Part shown: positions 19,450 through 27,720 of the stretch, piece by piece
Numbering within the stretch: the stretch's first letter is position 1
Layout: each line of letters starts with the position of its first letter
Source: a virus
Direction: 5' to 3' (one strand)
DNA length: 35,646 nt
Virus record (IMG/VR): IMGVR_UViG_3300021076_000050
Span: 1 to 35,646 of that record
The notes under the pieces: generated by a model
Seen by the model: only the letters and a program-made list of their open reading frames with translations
Told to the model about the DNA's origin: nothing
The model's database searches: none
Made by a program: the position numbers and the translations under genes

Positions 19450-20004
19450 ATGAGCCATCAAATAGTAGGCTATATTCGTGTTTCATCACAAGGACAAAAT
19501 ACAGCAAGACAGTTAGCAGGAATTACATTAGACAAGGAGTTTGTCGATATGGTTACAGGAAGTAACAAAGACCGGGATGGTCTAAAAGAATGTATGGCTT
19601 ACGTTCGTGAAGGTGATCAGCTTTTAGTGGATAGCATTGATAGGCTTGCTAGAAACCTTCAAGACCTTCAAGAAATAGTGGATAACCTTATTAAAAAAGG
19701 GGTTTCCGTTAAGTTCATAAAGGAAAACCTTACCTTCAATGCACATAAAGACCCAATGGCTACTTTAACATTGCAAATTATGGGTGCATTCGCTGAGTTT
19801 GAGCGCACTATGATTAGGTCTCGTCAACGCGAGGGAATTGATGCGGCGAAAAAAGCCGGAAAGCACCTTGGTAGACCTATTAAAGTTGACAATAAATTTA
19901 GAAAAATTGTCAAAGAGAAGAGGGAAAGTTTACAATCCATACGTTCCATAGCTAAAGATATGAACGTTTCTCGCGCTACGATATACAAAGCATTAGAGTT
20001 ATAG
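19450..20004 (+). CDS. Small serine recombinase (resolvase/invertase)
   Basis: A 184-residue protein with catalytic Ser12 in Y-I-R-V-S-S (8-13), conserved arginines 10, 65 and 68 (I-D-R-L-A-R-N), the long E-helix E-F-E-R-T-M-I-R-S-R (116-125) and a helix-turn-helix at about 160-182. This is the size of Hin, Gin and Tn3 resolvases, not of a large serine integrase. It could resolve genome multimers, invert a fibre segment or belong to a plasmid-like maintenance system. Adhesin genes end about 640 bp away on the other strand. I see no obvious inverted crossover sites flanking them. Confidence 0.88.
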   Translation: MSHQIVGYIRVSSQGQNTARQLAGITLDKEFVDMVTGSNKDRDGLKECMAYVREGDQLLVDSIDRLARNLQDLQEIVDNLIKKGVSVKFIKENLTFNAHKDPMATLTLQIMGAFAEFERTMIRSRQREGIDAAKKAGKHLGRPIKVDNKFRKIVKEKRESLQSIRSIAKDMNVSRATIYKALEL

Positions 20005-20061
20005 CTTGCACTCAAGATCATGATTTTGTACTATGCCAACTTTTTAGGCGTAAATAAGTAG

Positions 20062-20205
20062 ATGAGATTCTATGTAGAGGGTCACGAAGTGGACGTGTCA
20101 GACCCTAGTTTCTTTATGGATGAAGAAGAATATACCGAAACCAGAGAAACCTTAGATGAGATGTTAAGTACCTATGCTGATTTACCAATGGCTCAACAAA
20201 GCTAA
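20062..20205 (+). CDS. 47-residue acidic protein
   Basis: It begins M-R-F-Y-V-E-G-H-E-V-D-V and is acidic throughout (D-E-E-E-Y-T-E-T-R-E-T-L-D-E). The ribosome site is poor, but the end overlaps the start of the WGR-like gene, as elsewhere in this operon. Function unknown. Confidence 0.42.
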   Translation: MRFYVEGHEVDVSDPSFFMDEEEYTETRETLDEMLSTYADLPMAQQS

Positions 20206-20407
20206 AGACAGATTTTATAAAATCGCAGTGCAGGAAGATGCTAATAGGATTAGACTTGATTATAGTTGGGGTTCTTGTAATTCAAATCGCGGTGGCAAGA
20301 AGAACATTTTCTTGTGTTCCGAAGAGGAAGCACAGAAAACAATTGACCAAATGATGAAGAGGCGCAAGAGTCGTGGTTATGAACTCATTGCGCCATCTAT
20401 GAATTAA
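20174..20407 (+). CDS. WGR-like domain protein
   Basis: A 77-residue protein that resembles a stand-alone WGR domain: A-K-D-R-F-Y-K-I-A-V-Q-E-D-A-N at the start, L-D-Y-S-W-G-S-C at the signature position, G-G-K-K-N-I-F-L-C-S-E-E-E-A-Q-K-T, and the closing K-R-R-K-S-R-G-Y-E-L-I. The signature reads W-G-S, so the arginine of W-G-R is replaced. WGR domains bind nucleic acids in PARPs and in many phage proteins. It is the last plus-strand gene and overlaps the end of the convergent gene by 4 nt. Confidence 0.62.
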   Translation: MLIYQWLNKAKDRFYKIAVQEDANRIRLDYSWGSCNSNRGGKKNIFLCSEEEAQKTIDQMMKRRKSRGYELIAPSMN

Positions 20408-20613
20408 GCAGCTTCGTTATGTTCAGGAACAGTTTCAACCTCGCTCTTCTCCTCTCCTTCGGGCTTGGCTTCTTCTGGATGTTCGATACGCCATATCATT
20501 TGCTCTAACACGGAAATCGCGCCAATTAATTGATGGTAATCTTGATGGGCTTGGTCTCTTCTTATTGCAAGAACGGCAATATCTCCACGCAATTTTTCTA
20601 CTGTTAATGACAT
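20404..20613 (-). CDS. 69-residue coiled-coil protein ending the late block
   Basis: It begins M-S-L-T-V-E-K-L-R-G-D-I-A-V-L-A-I-R-R-D and continues as a helix to W-R-I-E-H-P, with an acidic Pro/Glu tail. AAGGAG lies upstream. Placed after the last adhesin gene, it may be a fibre chaperone or a small virion protein, but that is a guess. No terminator is visible between it and the convergent WGR-like gene. Confidence 0.65.
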   Translation of the reverse strand: MSLTVEKLRGDIAVLAIRRDQAHQDYHQLIGAISVLEQMIWRIEHPEEAKPEGEEKSEVETVPEHNEAA

Positions 20614-20644
20614 TAAAACTACTCCTTATGTTATTGAACAAATA

Positions 20645-21373
20645 TTATGAATATTCCCATATTACAACCATTCCAGCAGCTCCGTTTCCGCCAGCAGTTG
20701 CGGCAGTAATACTTCCACCACCACCACCACCACCACCCGGAGCATTGCCTACTGCACCACCACCAATTTGACCACCTGCTGCATTACTAGAACCAGCACC
20801 ACCACCACCACCCAATGCAGCATTTCCACCGGCGCCACCCATAGCTTGGCCAGTAGTTGTCATTCCTCTTTGACTCATACCGCCCTGAATAGATATTTGG
20901 TTTGTAGTGGTAAGTAAACCACCTAATCCACCACCTACCGAAGCATACGTTTGGGTAAATGTTCCAGAGGCTGCCCCTGCACTTCCATTGCCAGTACCAC
21001 CACCTCTAATAGCAATATAATTTGTAGGGTCTGCAATTTGATCACTAAATTGTGATGTTCCACCACCAACACCGTTATTATTTCCAGCAGATCCTCCTGA
21101 GCCACCAGCTCCAACCACTAAAGTTAAAGTTGTAGGCATAGTGGTGTAGTAACGATTGCAATATCCACCACCACCTCCACCACCAGCAGCACTATTAAAT
21201 ACAGAAGACCACGCAGCACCACCACCACCACCACCACCACCCCATACTTCAACATATATTTTAGTTGTTCCAGTGGTGGGGGTATAAGTAAAGCTTCCAG
21301 CCGTAGCAAATATTTGCTTCCCTATTAATCTACCGGGATTGTAAACTAAGTTAATTCCATTATTTCCAGCCAT
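20645..21373 (-). CDS. Glycine-rich tail-fibre tip / adhesin
   Basis: A 242-residue protein. Residues 20-50 form a beta-rich start (F-A-T-A-G-S-F-T-Y-T-P and K-I-Y-V-E-V-W). Then come runs of six to eight glycines separated by Ala/Ser/Asn patches, ending G-M-V-V-I-W-E-Y-S. This is the polyglycine-sandwich class of phage adhesins, in which glycine helices display variable loops for receptor binding. The G-G-G runs use GGT/GGA codons, so the opposite strand shows CCACCA tracts that could slip. GGGG precedes the ATG. Confidence 0.82.
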   Translation of the reverse strand: MAGNNGINLVYNPGRLIGKQIFATAGSFTYTPTTGTTKIYVEVWGGGGGGGGAAWSSVFNSAAGGGGGGGYCNRYYTTMPTTLTLVVGAGGSGGSAGNNNGVGGGTSQFSDQIADPTNYIAIRGGGTGNGSAGAASGTFTQTYASVGGGLGGLLTTTNQISIQGGMSQRGMTTTGQAMGGAGGNAALGGGGGAGSSNAAGGQIGGGAVGNAPGGGGGGGGSITAATAGGNGAAGMVVIWEYS

Positions 21374-21382
21374 GATTTCCCC

Positions 21383-22123
21383 TTAAACAATTGTTATCAG
21401 TGCAGATTGTGGTGCACCTAAGCATTGCCATGTAGTATTTGCTACCGTGCAAATAAAATGAATTGAATCAAATTGGTTGGTTGATGCAATGCTTCCCCCC
21501 GTTCCAGAAGTTGAAGAAAGGTTTCCTATTTGAATATTTTGACTGGCATTTTGAGCTATTTTCCATCCACCTGCACCCATACCAATAACATAAAGAACAT
21601 CTCCAATAGCCGCAGTTGTAGGGAGGGTAAAAGTAACTAAAGATGCATTATTAGCTCCCCATCCGGTATTTGTAGTCATAGATTGAGACGTTCCCGTTAC
21701 TACAGTAAAAGGAGTTGAACCTGATGAAATTGTTGACCAAGTGCCGTCTCCACGCCAGAAAGTTGTGGCCGATGCTGCCGTACCACTATTTAAGTGAGTT
21801 ACGGCTAAGTTGCCGCTCACAAAACTTGCCAAATCTATTGGCGTTGCATTCCATGTTCCAGTCGTCACCGTACCAAGCGTGGTAATCGAAGTTTGACCGA
21901 CATAGTTTGACGAAATATCTATAATTGGATTGACGCCACCCGTTGAGGTGATGCGATTTGTCGTACCTGAAACACTTTCAACAAAGGTTCCAGTCAATAA
22001 GTCTAAGACTTGCTGAATAGTTATTTTTCGCGTCACAGGGCCTGGTAATTGATCCGCTGGGAATACGTCTGTAACTTGTGCGGACGTGGCCGCAGGTAAG
22101 GCACTAATATCTATACCGGGCAT
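21383..22123 (-). CDS. Tail fibre / receptor-binding-region protein
   Basis: A 246-residue protein of beta-strand composition (Ser/Thr/Gly-rich). It has an N-terminal [10 protein letters not shown] and [14 protein letters not shown] anchor-like part. Then come repeats such as G-T-W-N-A-T-P-I and F-W-R-G-D-G-T-W-S, and a compact C-terminal domain with W-Q-C-L-G-A-P. The same W-R-G-D-G-T-W motif is common in phage fibre shafts. It lies between the 49-residue gene and the glycine-rich adhesin with a GAGGAATAG site. Confidence 0.78.
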   Translation of the reverse strand: MPGIDISALPAATSAQVTDVFPADQLPGPVTRKITIQQVLDLLTGTFVESVSGTTNRITSTGGVNPIIDISSNYVGQTSITTLGTVTTGTWNATPIDLASFVSGNLAVTHLNSGTAASATTFWRGDGTWSTISSGSTPFTVVTGTSQSMTTNTGWGANNASLVTFTLPTTAAIGDVLYVIGMGAGGWKIAQNASQNIQIGNLSSTSGTGGSIASTNQFDSIHFICTVANTTWQCLGAPQSALITIV

Positions 22124-22126
22124 GGT

Positions 22127-22276
22127 CTATTCCTCTTCCGTGACTAATATGTTTTGTCCAAGGTTCGTAAGAATCGGATCACCGCCTTGTGTAATGAGAA
22201 ACAATTCCTGATCGATAACCGATTCAGAAGCGGCATAAATTAAGATAACGATTAACCCACCGTAAACGCCTGGCAT
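22127..22276 (-). CDS. 49-residue hydrophobic-start small protein
   Basis: It reads M-P-G-V-Y-G-G-L-I-V-I-L-I-Y-A-A-S-E-S-V and ends in T-E-E-E, with AAGGAATTAAAG before the ATG. The first 17 residues could be a membrane or signal segment. It starts just after the intrinsic terminator at 22291. Its role is unknown; tail-module context. Confidence 0.58.
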   Translation of the reverse strand: MPGVYGGLIVILIYAASESVIDQELFLITQGGDPILTNLGQNILVTEEE

Positions 22277-22290
22277 CTTTAATTCCTTTT

Positions 22291-22316
22291 AAAAAAGGGG
22301 GAATTCATTTCCCCCC
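22291..22316 (-). terminator. Intrinsic terminator within the adhesin block
   Basis: On the minus strand the stem GGGGGAA (plus 22309-22315) pairs with TTCCCCC (plus 22297-22303) and is followed by TTTTTT (plus 22291-22296), a standard rho-independent terminator. It lies just after the 22323-23180 gene, so the last adhesin genes may be expressed less or from another promoter. Confidence 0.82.
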
Positions 22317-22322
22317 AATTAA

Positions 22323-23180
22323 TTACGCTGTAGCTATTACATGGTAGTGAACTTTAGCAACAAAAGTACTATCACCAGTGGTGAACGCACCTGTCGCGTT
22401 GCTCAAATACAAACCTTGGTTAACGGTAGTTGCGAAAGGCTTAGCACCGATTGCCCCGTTAAATAGGTACGTATTGCTCGCTGTAACAAAGAAGTCCGCG
22501 GCAGCTTCGGTATTAGAAGCAGCAGGGCCAGCACCGTTAATAGTCGCGCCATATTGAGCAGCTACCACACCACCACCAGCAAATGCCGCTGTGCCATAAG
22601 TTTGGACTAACTCCATACGGTCAAGAACGATAAGTCTATTTGCACCGGGTGCTGGAACTAAAGCAACAGGAGCCGCAAACATACCGAGGAATTGCGCAGC
22701 AGTTAAGGCCGTGGAAGAAACGATTGGAGAGGAAGCAACATAGATGAAGGCATCTGCTCCGATGTTTTGAGGTAAAGGCTCAACCAGAGAGTACAAAGCA
22801 CCAGCGTTAGCAGTACCAGCACCGATAACCACGAATTGACCTGCTTTCAATTGCTCAAGACTTTGTTGGTCGAAGGCACGTTGAAGCACAACAACTTGAG
22901 GTGGTTGTGGGAAAGGATAGGACACATTAGGGAATCCATAATCTTGATAGATGTAGATTCCGTTTTGTGCAGGAAGAGTTTGACCAGCTAATAGAATTCT
23001 ATCACCGGGTTTTAATAACACGCCATCCACTGTTAAAGAAGTTACGGCAAGAGTTAATAAAGCACCAACTCCGTTGTTATTTGGGCCATTGTAGTAAGTA
23101 CCTACTATGTTTGATAACGATACGACACGCGCAGGTGTCAAATCGTTAAACAGTACTGTTTGTCCTAGGTGTAAAGTCAT
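22323..23180 (-). CDS. Tail protein with fibre-type N-terminal domain
   Basis: A 285-residue protein. The first 140 residues carry the widespread fibre and tail pattern: L-L-T-L-A-V-T-S-L-T-V-D-G-V-L-L, then G-D-R-I-L-L-A-G-Q, N-G-I-Y-I-Y-Q-D-Y-G, V-V-L-Q-R-A-F-D and G-T-A-N-A-G-A-L-Y. The C-terminal half is Ala/Gly-rich and beta-stranded (F-A-G-G-G-V-V-A-A-Q-Y-G; Y-H-V-I-A-T-A). It is probably a structural tail protein or base for the adhesins. AAGGATATTAAA precedes the ATG, and a terminator follows. Confidence 0.75.
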   Translation of the reverse strand: MTLHLGQTVLFNDLTPARVVSLSNIVGTYYNGPNNNGVGALLTLAVTSLTVDGVLLKPGDRILLAGQTLPAQNGIYIYQDYGFPNVSYPFPQPPQVVVLQRAFDQQSLEQLKAGQFVVIGAGTANAGALYSLVEPLPQNIGADAFIYVASSPIVSSTALTAAQFLGMFAAPVALVPAPGANRLIVLDRMELVQTYGTAAFAGGGVVAAQYGATINGAGPAASNTEAAADFFVTASNTYLFNGAIGAKPFATTVNQGLYLSNATGAFTTGDSTFVAKVHYHVIATA

Positions 23181-23227
23181 TTTAATATCCTTATTAAATG
23201 ATGAGTAATATTACTGCTTGAAGTTAG

Positions 23228-23530
23228 CTAACTTCCCCATACGATACCTGTAGCTGTTGTTCCACTCGAATTAATCCTGATGGAGTAAATCGGGTGCCAA
23301 ACGCCAGCCGCCAAGGCCGTAAGAGTCTGTACAGTGCCATCCCATTTTGTATAAGAGACATCACCAGTCACGCCTACATAAAGCCAGCGTGCGAATTCAA
23401 CGGAGTTATTGGCTCCAAAATAAGTATCGTTTATTACGTTTCCTGTCCTTGCAACACCCGACATAACCCGAGTTGGGCCAGTGTAAGAGTTGGGATCTAA
23501 AGCTGGTATATTACATAATTGAACTGCCAT
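23228..23530 (-). CDS. Spike base protein (RCAP_Rcc01079-like)
   Basis: A 100-residue protein with R-W-L-Y-V-G-V-T-G-D-V-S-Y-T-K-W-D-G-T-V-Q in the middle, then A-G-V-W-H-P-I-Y-S-I-R-I-N-S and a closing T-T-A-T-G-I-V-W-G-S. This fits the small beta-sandwich family described as spike base proteins, which anchor tail spikes. It lies between the large collar-type fibre and the other adhesin genes, the correct place. AAGGAG precedes the ATG. Confidence 0.75.
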   Translation of the reverse strand: MAVQLCNIPALDPNSYTGPTRVMSGVARTGNVINDTYFGANNSVEFARWLYVGVTGDVSYTKWDGTVQTLTALAAGVWHPIYSIRINSSGTTATGIVWGS

Positions 23531-23541
23531 TACGTGGCTCC

Positions 23542-25137
23542 TTAAAGTTTAATGTAAATATTCATGAATGAGGTTAACGGCAGCGTAGATAAGGTAATAG
23601 CCGTTGATGTTCCGGGGCCATTTCCTGTATTTCCGGTTGCAGTCGTCAAGTTTGTTCCCGATGCAAAACCGAAACCAAACCCAGCCCCTACCGTTGTAAA
23701 GGTATAGGTATGTGAGTGAGGTGGCAAGTTTGCTGCACCAATTGTAAAGGTTGCACTATTAGCACCAGCATTTTGACCTAAGACCGCGCCCATGCCCGTA
23801 GCAGCTATTGACCTTCCCAAAGATAAAGGCAATGTCAGAGCCTTATTAGCAATAAAGTCCGCTTGTGCTGTAGCTCCGCGTCCTCCGGCAACAGGTGCAT
23901 AGGTATTTGATACAGCATCCCAAATCGTTTTATATAGTTGAAACATAAATTGCCCAGCATAAGGCGGTGTTGCACCTGATCCAGTATTTCCAATGGTGCT
24001 ATCATTCATAGGCATCCATCCCAAAGGAGCAGATGACCAATAAGTTGCTTTAACATCCCCACATCGTGGTGTTTGGTCTATAGAGTCAATCATGTCATAT
24101 GAATCAAACTCAGTATCAGGATCGACAGACCCTAAGAACAGAGCAGGTTTCGTAAACAAGATGTCACATGGCGCACCTAATGGCATATCAATTTGAATGT
24201 ATAATGCGTCATCATCGGTTTGCATTCCGGGCGTACCAAGCGAACCACCTGCAACAGATGGAACCACAAAGTTTATAGGGAACCATTGCCATGTCGTAGT
24301 AAGTACCGCTGAACCAATGTTAACTCGTGTTGCTGATGATTCAGGTGTTGCACCCGTTCCAGACCCATAATATTGACGACTAAATATATTTACCGTTTGA
24401 GTTCCAGACCCACAAGCTGCCCAAAATCCGAAAGTCATAGGCTGATTTGATAAGTTTTTAACCTTTTGGGTTATTGGAAACTGGAAGCTTTTGTATGTTT
24501 CACCCGTTGGCGTGTTGGTGCATTGATATTCTACATACTCAACAGGTGTTACATCTCCGGTTAAAGGAGCCGCAGACAATGCGAATGGAACAAATGTTAT
24601 CGAGTCGATTGCATTGGTGTTATTTTTAACAAAACGAATATCAGGGCCAAGAACTCCATAGGTTCCTACAATGGGGTTAGTAAGAGCCGGAGTAAAGCCT
24701 TTGTGATTAGATGGGGCGATAACCAAGTTGGTAGGGAGAGGACCCGCTTGCGCCCCAATGTGGTTGATAAATTGGTTATTGGTGATGTAGTTCGTCACAG
24801 TAATATATGTCGTGACGTTACCACCACCACCTGATCCACTTGCTGGGAAGTCGTTTGCTTGCCATAGCAGATTACCGTCTTTATCGTAAACTTCTACATA
24901 GTACAAGTCGTCTGGGTTTGCGCTATCTTCTTGCCAATAGAAAGGGCCTTTAGTGCCATTAAGATTGAAAATAACAGGATTTGGCCATGCCAATGTTCCC
25001 GCTGGGTCTTGATAGATAGGTTTAGGTTGACGCGTAATAGAGTCGTAAGTAAACATTTGTGCGCCACCAGCCGCAAGGCCATCGTTACCAACGATGTACC
25101 ATAGGGGCGGAAACGCTTGTACGTAAGTAATTGCCAT
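23542..25137 (-). CDS. Large tail fibre / collar-type protein
   Basis: 531 residues from ATG 25137 (AAGGAATG upstream). Residues 1-105 look like a P22-type head- or tail-binding domain (F-T-Y-D-S-I-T-R-Q-P-K-P-I-Y-Q-D; then Y-V-E-V-Y-D-K-D-G-N-L), followed by a Gly/Ser linker. A middle part has a carbohydrate-binding-like beta fold. The C-terminal 150 residues carry the tail-collar pattern G-W-M-P-M-N-D and L-P-P-H-S-H-T-Y. It probably carries the host-recognition function together with the glycine-rich tip. Confidence 0.82.
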   Translation of the reverse strand: MAITYVQAFPPLWYIVGNDGLAAGGAQMFTYDSITRQPKPIYQDPAGTLAWPNPVIFNLNGTKGPFYWQEDSANPDDLYYVEVYDKDGNLLWQANDFPASGSGGGGNVTTYITVTNYITNNQFINHIGAQAGPLPTNLVIAPSNHKGFTPALTNPIVGTYGVLGPDIRFVKNNTNAIDSITFVPFALSAAPLTGDVTPVEYVEYQCTNTPTGETYKSFQFPITQKVKNLSNQPMTFGFWAACGSGTQTVNIFSRQYYGSGTGATPESSATRVNIGSAVLTTTWQWFPINFVVPSVAGGSLGTPGMQTDDDALYIQIDMPLGAPCDILFTKPALFLGSVDPDTEFDSYDMIDSIDQTPRCGDVKATYWSSAPLGWMPMNDSTIGNTGSGATPPYAGQFMFQLYKTIWDAVSNTYAPVAGGRGATAQADFIANKALTLPLSLGRSIAATGMGAVLGQNAGANSATFTIGAANLPPHSHTYTFTTVGAGFGFGFASGTNLTTATGNTGNGPGTSTAITLSTLPLTSFMNIYIKL

Positions 25138-25162
25138 GTTCACATTCCTTGTGAAGTTTTAT

Positions 25163-26371
25163 TTATTTGCTCTTACCAAAAAGCTCATTGTAAAAACCTA
25201 AAGCCCCAGCTCCTAAAGCACTTCCTGTGCCTATTCCTGCAAGATAAGGGTGACTCTTAACCAATTTTCTCATTCGCATTGCATTATGATATTTACCACG
25301 CTTTGCATAAAATGCTCTCTTAGATAATGAATTTACTAATTCATCAGGAGAAGATTCACCGCGCATAAACTCATTGATGGCCTTATTCTTATAAGGAACC
25401 ACTTCGTTTCTATAACCTTCTTGAAGTTCGCCATATTTTTGCTTCATTCCCTCATGTATCTTACCATCAGGGCCTTTAAACATATTGTTATTAATGCTGT
25501 CAATTGCATTATTTACAGCACCCAATTGTTGGCGTTCAGCAGTTCGCAATGTAGTTAGTTTATCTAAATCTCGCTTAATACGTAATAGGTCACTTTTTGC
25601 ATTGTGCGCATTTTGCAAGGTAGGGTTCTTGTCGAAATCCTCAAGTCCTTTGATACCCTTGTTTGGCGAGTACTTTTTGATGGTCTTCATGTCCACATCA
25701 ATATCATACAATGCATCACCAAAGCCTTTTCCTTCGGCTTCCTTCCACAAGTTTTCATAGCGATTACCGTATTGACCAATATTTTTTTCACGAGTCTTTA
25801 AGACATCCTTAGCAATACTCTTGGCGGTAAGGTTCATTGGATTTAAAGCCCCTGCAACCTTTCCAGCCGGAATAATGCTTGTGGCATTTCTTGCAATTCC
25901 TCGTGTCAAAGCATCACCTGGGTTCATTTCTTTGCCCGTGAATTGGTCTAATGCCCCTGATATGTCCTCTTGATAAAGATATTTTTTTACTTTATCTGCG
26001 GCACCTTTTGGTAAAAGATTAAGACGATTTTCTAAATAATTTGTTATTTTGTAAGGTGTATTAATCGTTTCATGACCAAGTTCCGCAAGTCCTGCAATTC
26101 CATTCTTGATACGGGAAACGGGATGTTTAAGACCATTAATTGGATTTAACCAAGCTGGAACCTCCGTCTTTGCCTTTTCCCAATACTCAGGCGCACTTTC
26201 AAGCGCACCCTTTCCGGCATTCAGTAAATCCTCGCCAACCCTAAAAGGCGCATACTTTGCAGCTTGACCAATACTTTCTTCCGGTTCTTCCATTTCTAAG
26301 AAGTCTCGGGGCTGGTAAGTTTGCTTTGCAGGATTGTAACTACCTTCTAAAAAATCGCGTGGCGTTCCCAT
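25163..26371 (-). CDS. Putative DNA ejection / internal virion protein
   Basis: A 402-residue protein, largely helical, with duplicated P-R-D-F-L-E near residues 4 and 21. A region around 60-120 is amphipathic (A-P-E-Y-W-E-K-A-K), and there is a long helical middle. One glycine-rich hydrophobic segment is near the C-terminus (Y-L-A-G-I-G-T-G-S-A-L-G-A-G-A-L-G-F-Y). In P22-like phages the ejection proteins gp7, gp20 and gp16 occupy this position and enter the host with the DNA. Its start overlaps the stop of the upstream gene (TAATG). Confidence 0.7.
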   Translation of the reverse strand: MGTPRDFLEGSYNPAKQTYQPRDFLEMEEPEESIGQAAKYAPFRVGEDLLNAGKGALESAPEYWEKAKTEVPAWLNPINGLKHPVSRIKNGIAGLAELGHETINTPYKITNYLENRLNLLPKGAADKVKKYLYQEDISGALDQFTGKEMNPGDALTRGIARNATSIIPAGKVAGALNPMNLTAKSIAKDVLKTREKNIGQYGNRYENLWKEAEGKGFGDALYDIDVDMKTIKKYSPNKGIKGLEDFDKNPTLQNAHNAKSDLLRIKRDLDKLTTLRTAERQQLGAVNNAIDSINNNMFKGPDGKIHEGMKQKYGELQEGYRNEVVPYKNKAINEFMRGESSPDELVNSLSKRAFYAKRGKYHNAMRMRKLVKSHPYLAGIGTGSALGAGALGFYNELFGKSK

Positions 26372-27711
26372 TACAGTACTCCTTGCGCTTTTAATTTCTT
26401 CCTGATTTCCGCAGGTGATGTTTTGTATTTTTCAGCCATATACTTGATGTCTTCTTCCGTAGGTTTATCACGCAATAATTCATCAGTTCGCTTCTCAATA
26501 GCACTTACATCGACCATTTTGTTTGCTTGCTTAACAGCATCAGATAGATTGACGCCTTTATCAAGCAACCCTGAGATAATATCGTTCTTCTTTTCTGCAA
26601 TGTCATGAAGTGCAATAGCTGATTTTAGTTTACCTTCGGCGACATGAATTGGATCGCTTGGGCTAATCTTTTGACGTTGCGCTAAGTCAAACTCACGCAC
26701 TAAAGGCTTACCACTAAACCCTTGAACAGTTGATGCAATAAAACTTTCAGAAGTAGATAAAAAGTCACCAATAAGTTTCTTTTGCGCAGGGGTTCCGGTC
26801 TTCATCAAATAATTTAATTGCTTATCTTGGAAGAAAGGAATCTTATTGCGCATCTCTTGAAACTCAGGATTTTTAATAATATCTGTCATACGACCCAATA
26901 CGGCACCTGAATGACTTAAGCCAAGTTGACTGTCTCCAATTTCCTGTTGCGCTTTGGCGCGATACTTTCCGGCTTCTTCGCCTTGCTTCTCTTCGCCTTT
27001 AAATCGGCCGGTTTTCTCAGCCCATGTGGGTTCAGTTTCTTCAATCTGAACATCCTCATTAGGCGTTTGAACATCTTCCTCATAAACAGGATTGCCATTC
27101 TTGTCATACCATTGTTGACCTTCAACAGTGACACCACCTTTTGGCCTTTTTCCGGGAACAGTATTCATTGCTGGATTACCCATTGGCTGTTCAGGAGCTT
27201 GTGGCTGTCCTTGGGGCATTTGTTGCTGTTGAGGCATTTGTGGCATAGCTTGAGCCGCTTGCGCAAATGGGTTGTTTCCTTGCCCTTGGCTTTGGCCTTG
27301 TCCAAGAAAACCTTTAAGGCCATTCTTTAAGTAGCCAGCAAAGTTATTGGTTGAAGGTTGTCCAACGCCTGTATGTTGCGGAATGTTATTTAAATAATTC
27401 CGGCCTGTACCTTGACCCATACCAGCATTAACCGATTTTTCTAATGCTTCTCGGGCTTTTTTATTGCCCATATTGGCTAAAGCACCGGGGTTTTGTAGTA
27501 ATTTGGCAAGGAATTGTGGCCCCATCAAATTGGCATAGGCACGTTTACTCGCAGCTTCGGCTTGCAAGGTTGTGGGCAAATACTGAGATTTAATTTGGTT
27601 AATCTTCTTCTCAATCATTGCGTTGTGAAGGGCATTAATCCCACCCATAGCAGTGACCAAACCACCACCGGGGCCAGTATCGGGAACAGTTCTTGGTAAT
27701 GGAAGTGCCAT
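26371..27711 (-). CDS. Putative ejection protein, glutamine-rich
   Basis: A 446-residue protein in three parts. The N-terminal part is helical. A Gln/Pro/Met-rich low-complexity stretch (roughly 130-185, with P-Q-M-P-Q-Q-Q-Q-M-P) follows. The C-terminal part is helical with many charged residues, ending A-E-I-R-K-K-L-K-A-Q-G-V-L. Internal virion proteins of podoviruses often have such low-complexity regions. It sits second in the three-gene ejection cluster. AAGGATATAAA precedes the ATG. Confidence 0.7.
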   Translation of the reverse strand: MALPLPRTVPDTGPGGGLVTAMGGINALHNAMIEKKINQIKSQYLPTTLQAEAASKRAYANLMGPQFLAKLLQNPGALANMGNKKAREALEKSVNAGMGQGTGRNYLNNIPQHTGVGQPSTNNFAGYLKNGLKGFLGQGQSQGQGNNPFAQAAQAMPQMPQQQQMPQGQPQAPEQPMGNPAMNTVPGKRPKGGVTVEGQQWYDKNGNPVYEEDVQTPNEDVQIEETEPTWAEKTGRFKGEEKQGEEAGKYRAKAQQEIGDSQLGLSHSGAVLGRMTDIIKNPEFQEMRNKIPFFQDKQLNYLMKTGTPAQKKLIGDFLSTSESFIASTVQGFSGKPLVREFDLAQRQKISPSDPIHVAEGKLKSAIALHDIAEKKNDIISGLLDKGVNLSDAVKQANKMVDVSAIEKRTDELLRDKPTEEDIKYMAEKYKTSPAEIRKKLKAQGVL

Positions 27712-27720
27712 TTTATATCC

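Noticed and set aside
20565-20771. A plus-strand proline-rich frame
   Set aside because: It is the complement of the glycine-rich adhesin codons and has no ribosome site.
19450-23180. An invertible fibre cassette
   Set aside because: I saw no pair of Hin/Gin-type crossover sites or duplicated fibre ends, so it is only raised as a question.
26926-27330. A long hydrophobic plus-strand frame
   Set aside because: It lies fully inside the glutamine-rich ejection gene on the other strand and lacks a ribosome site.
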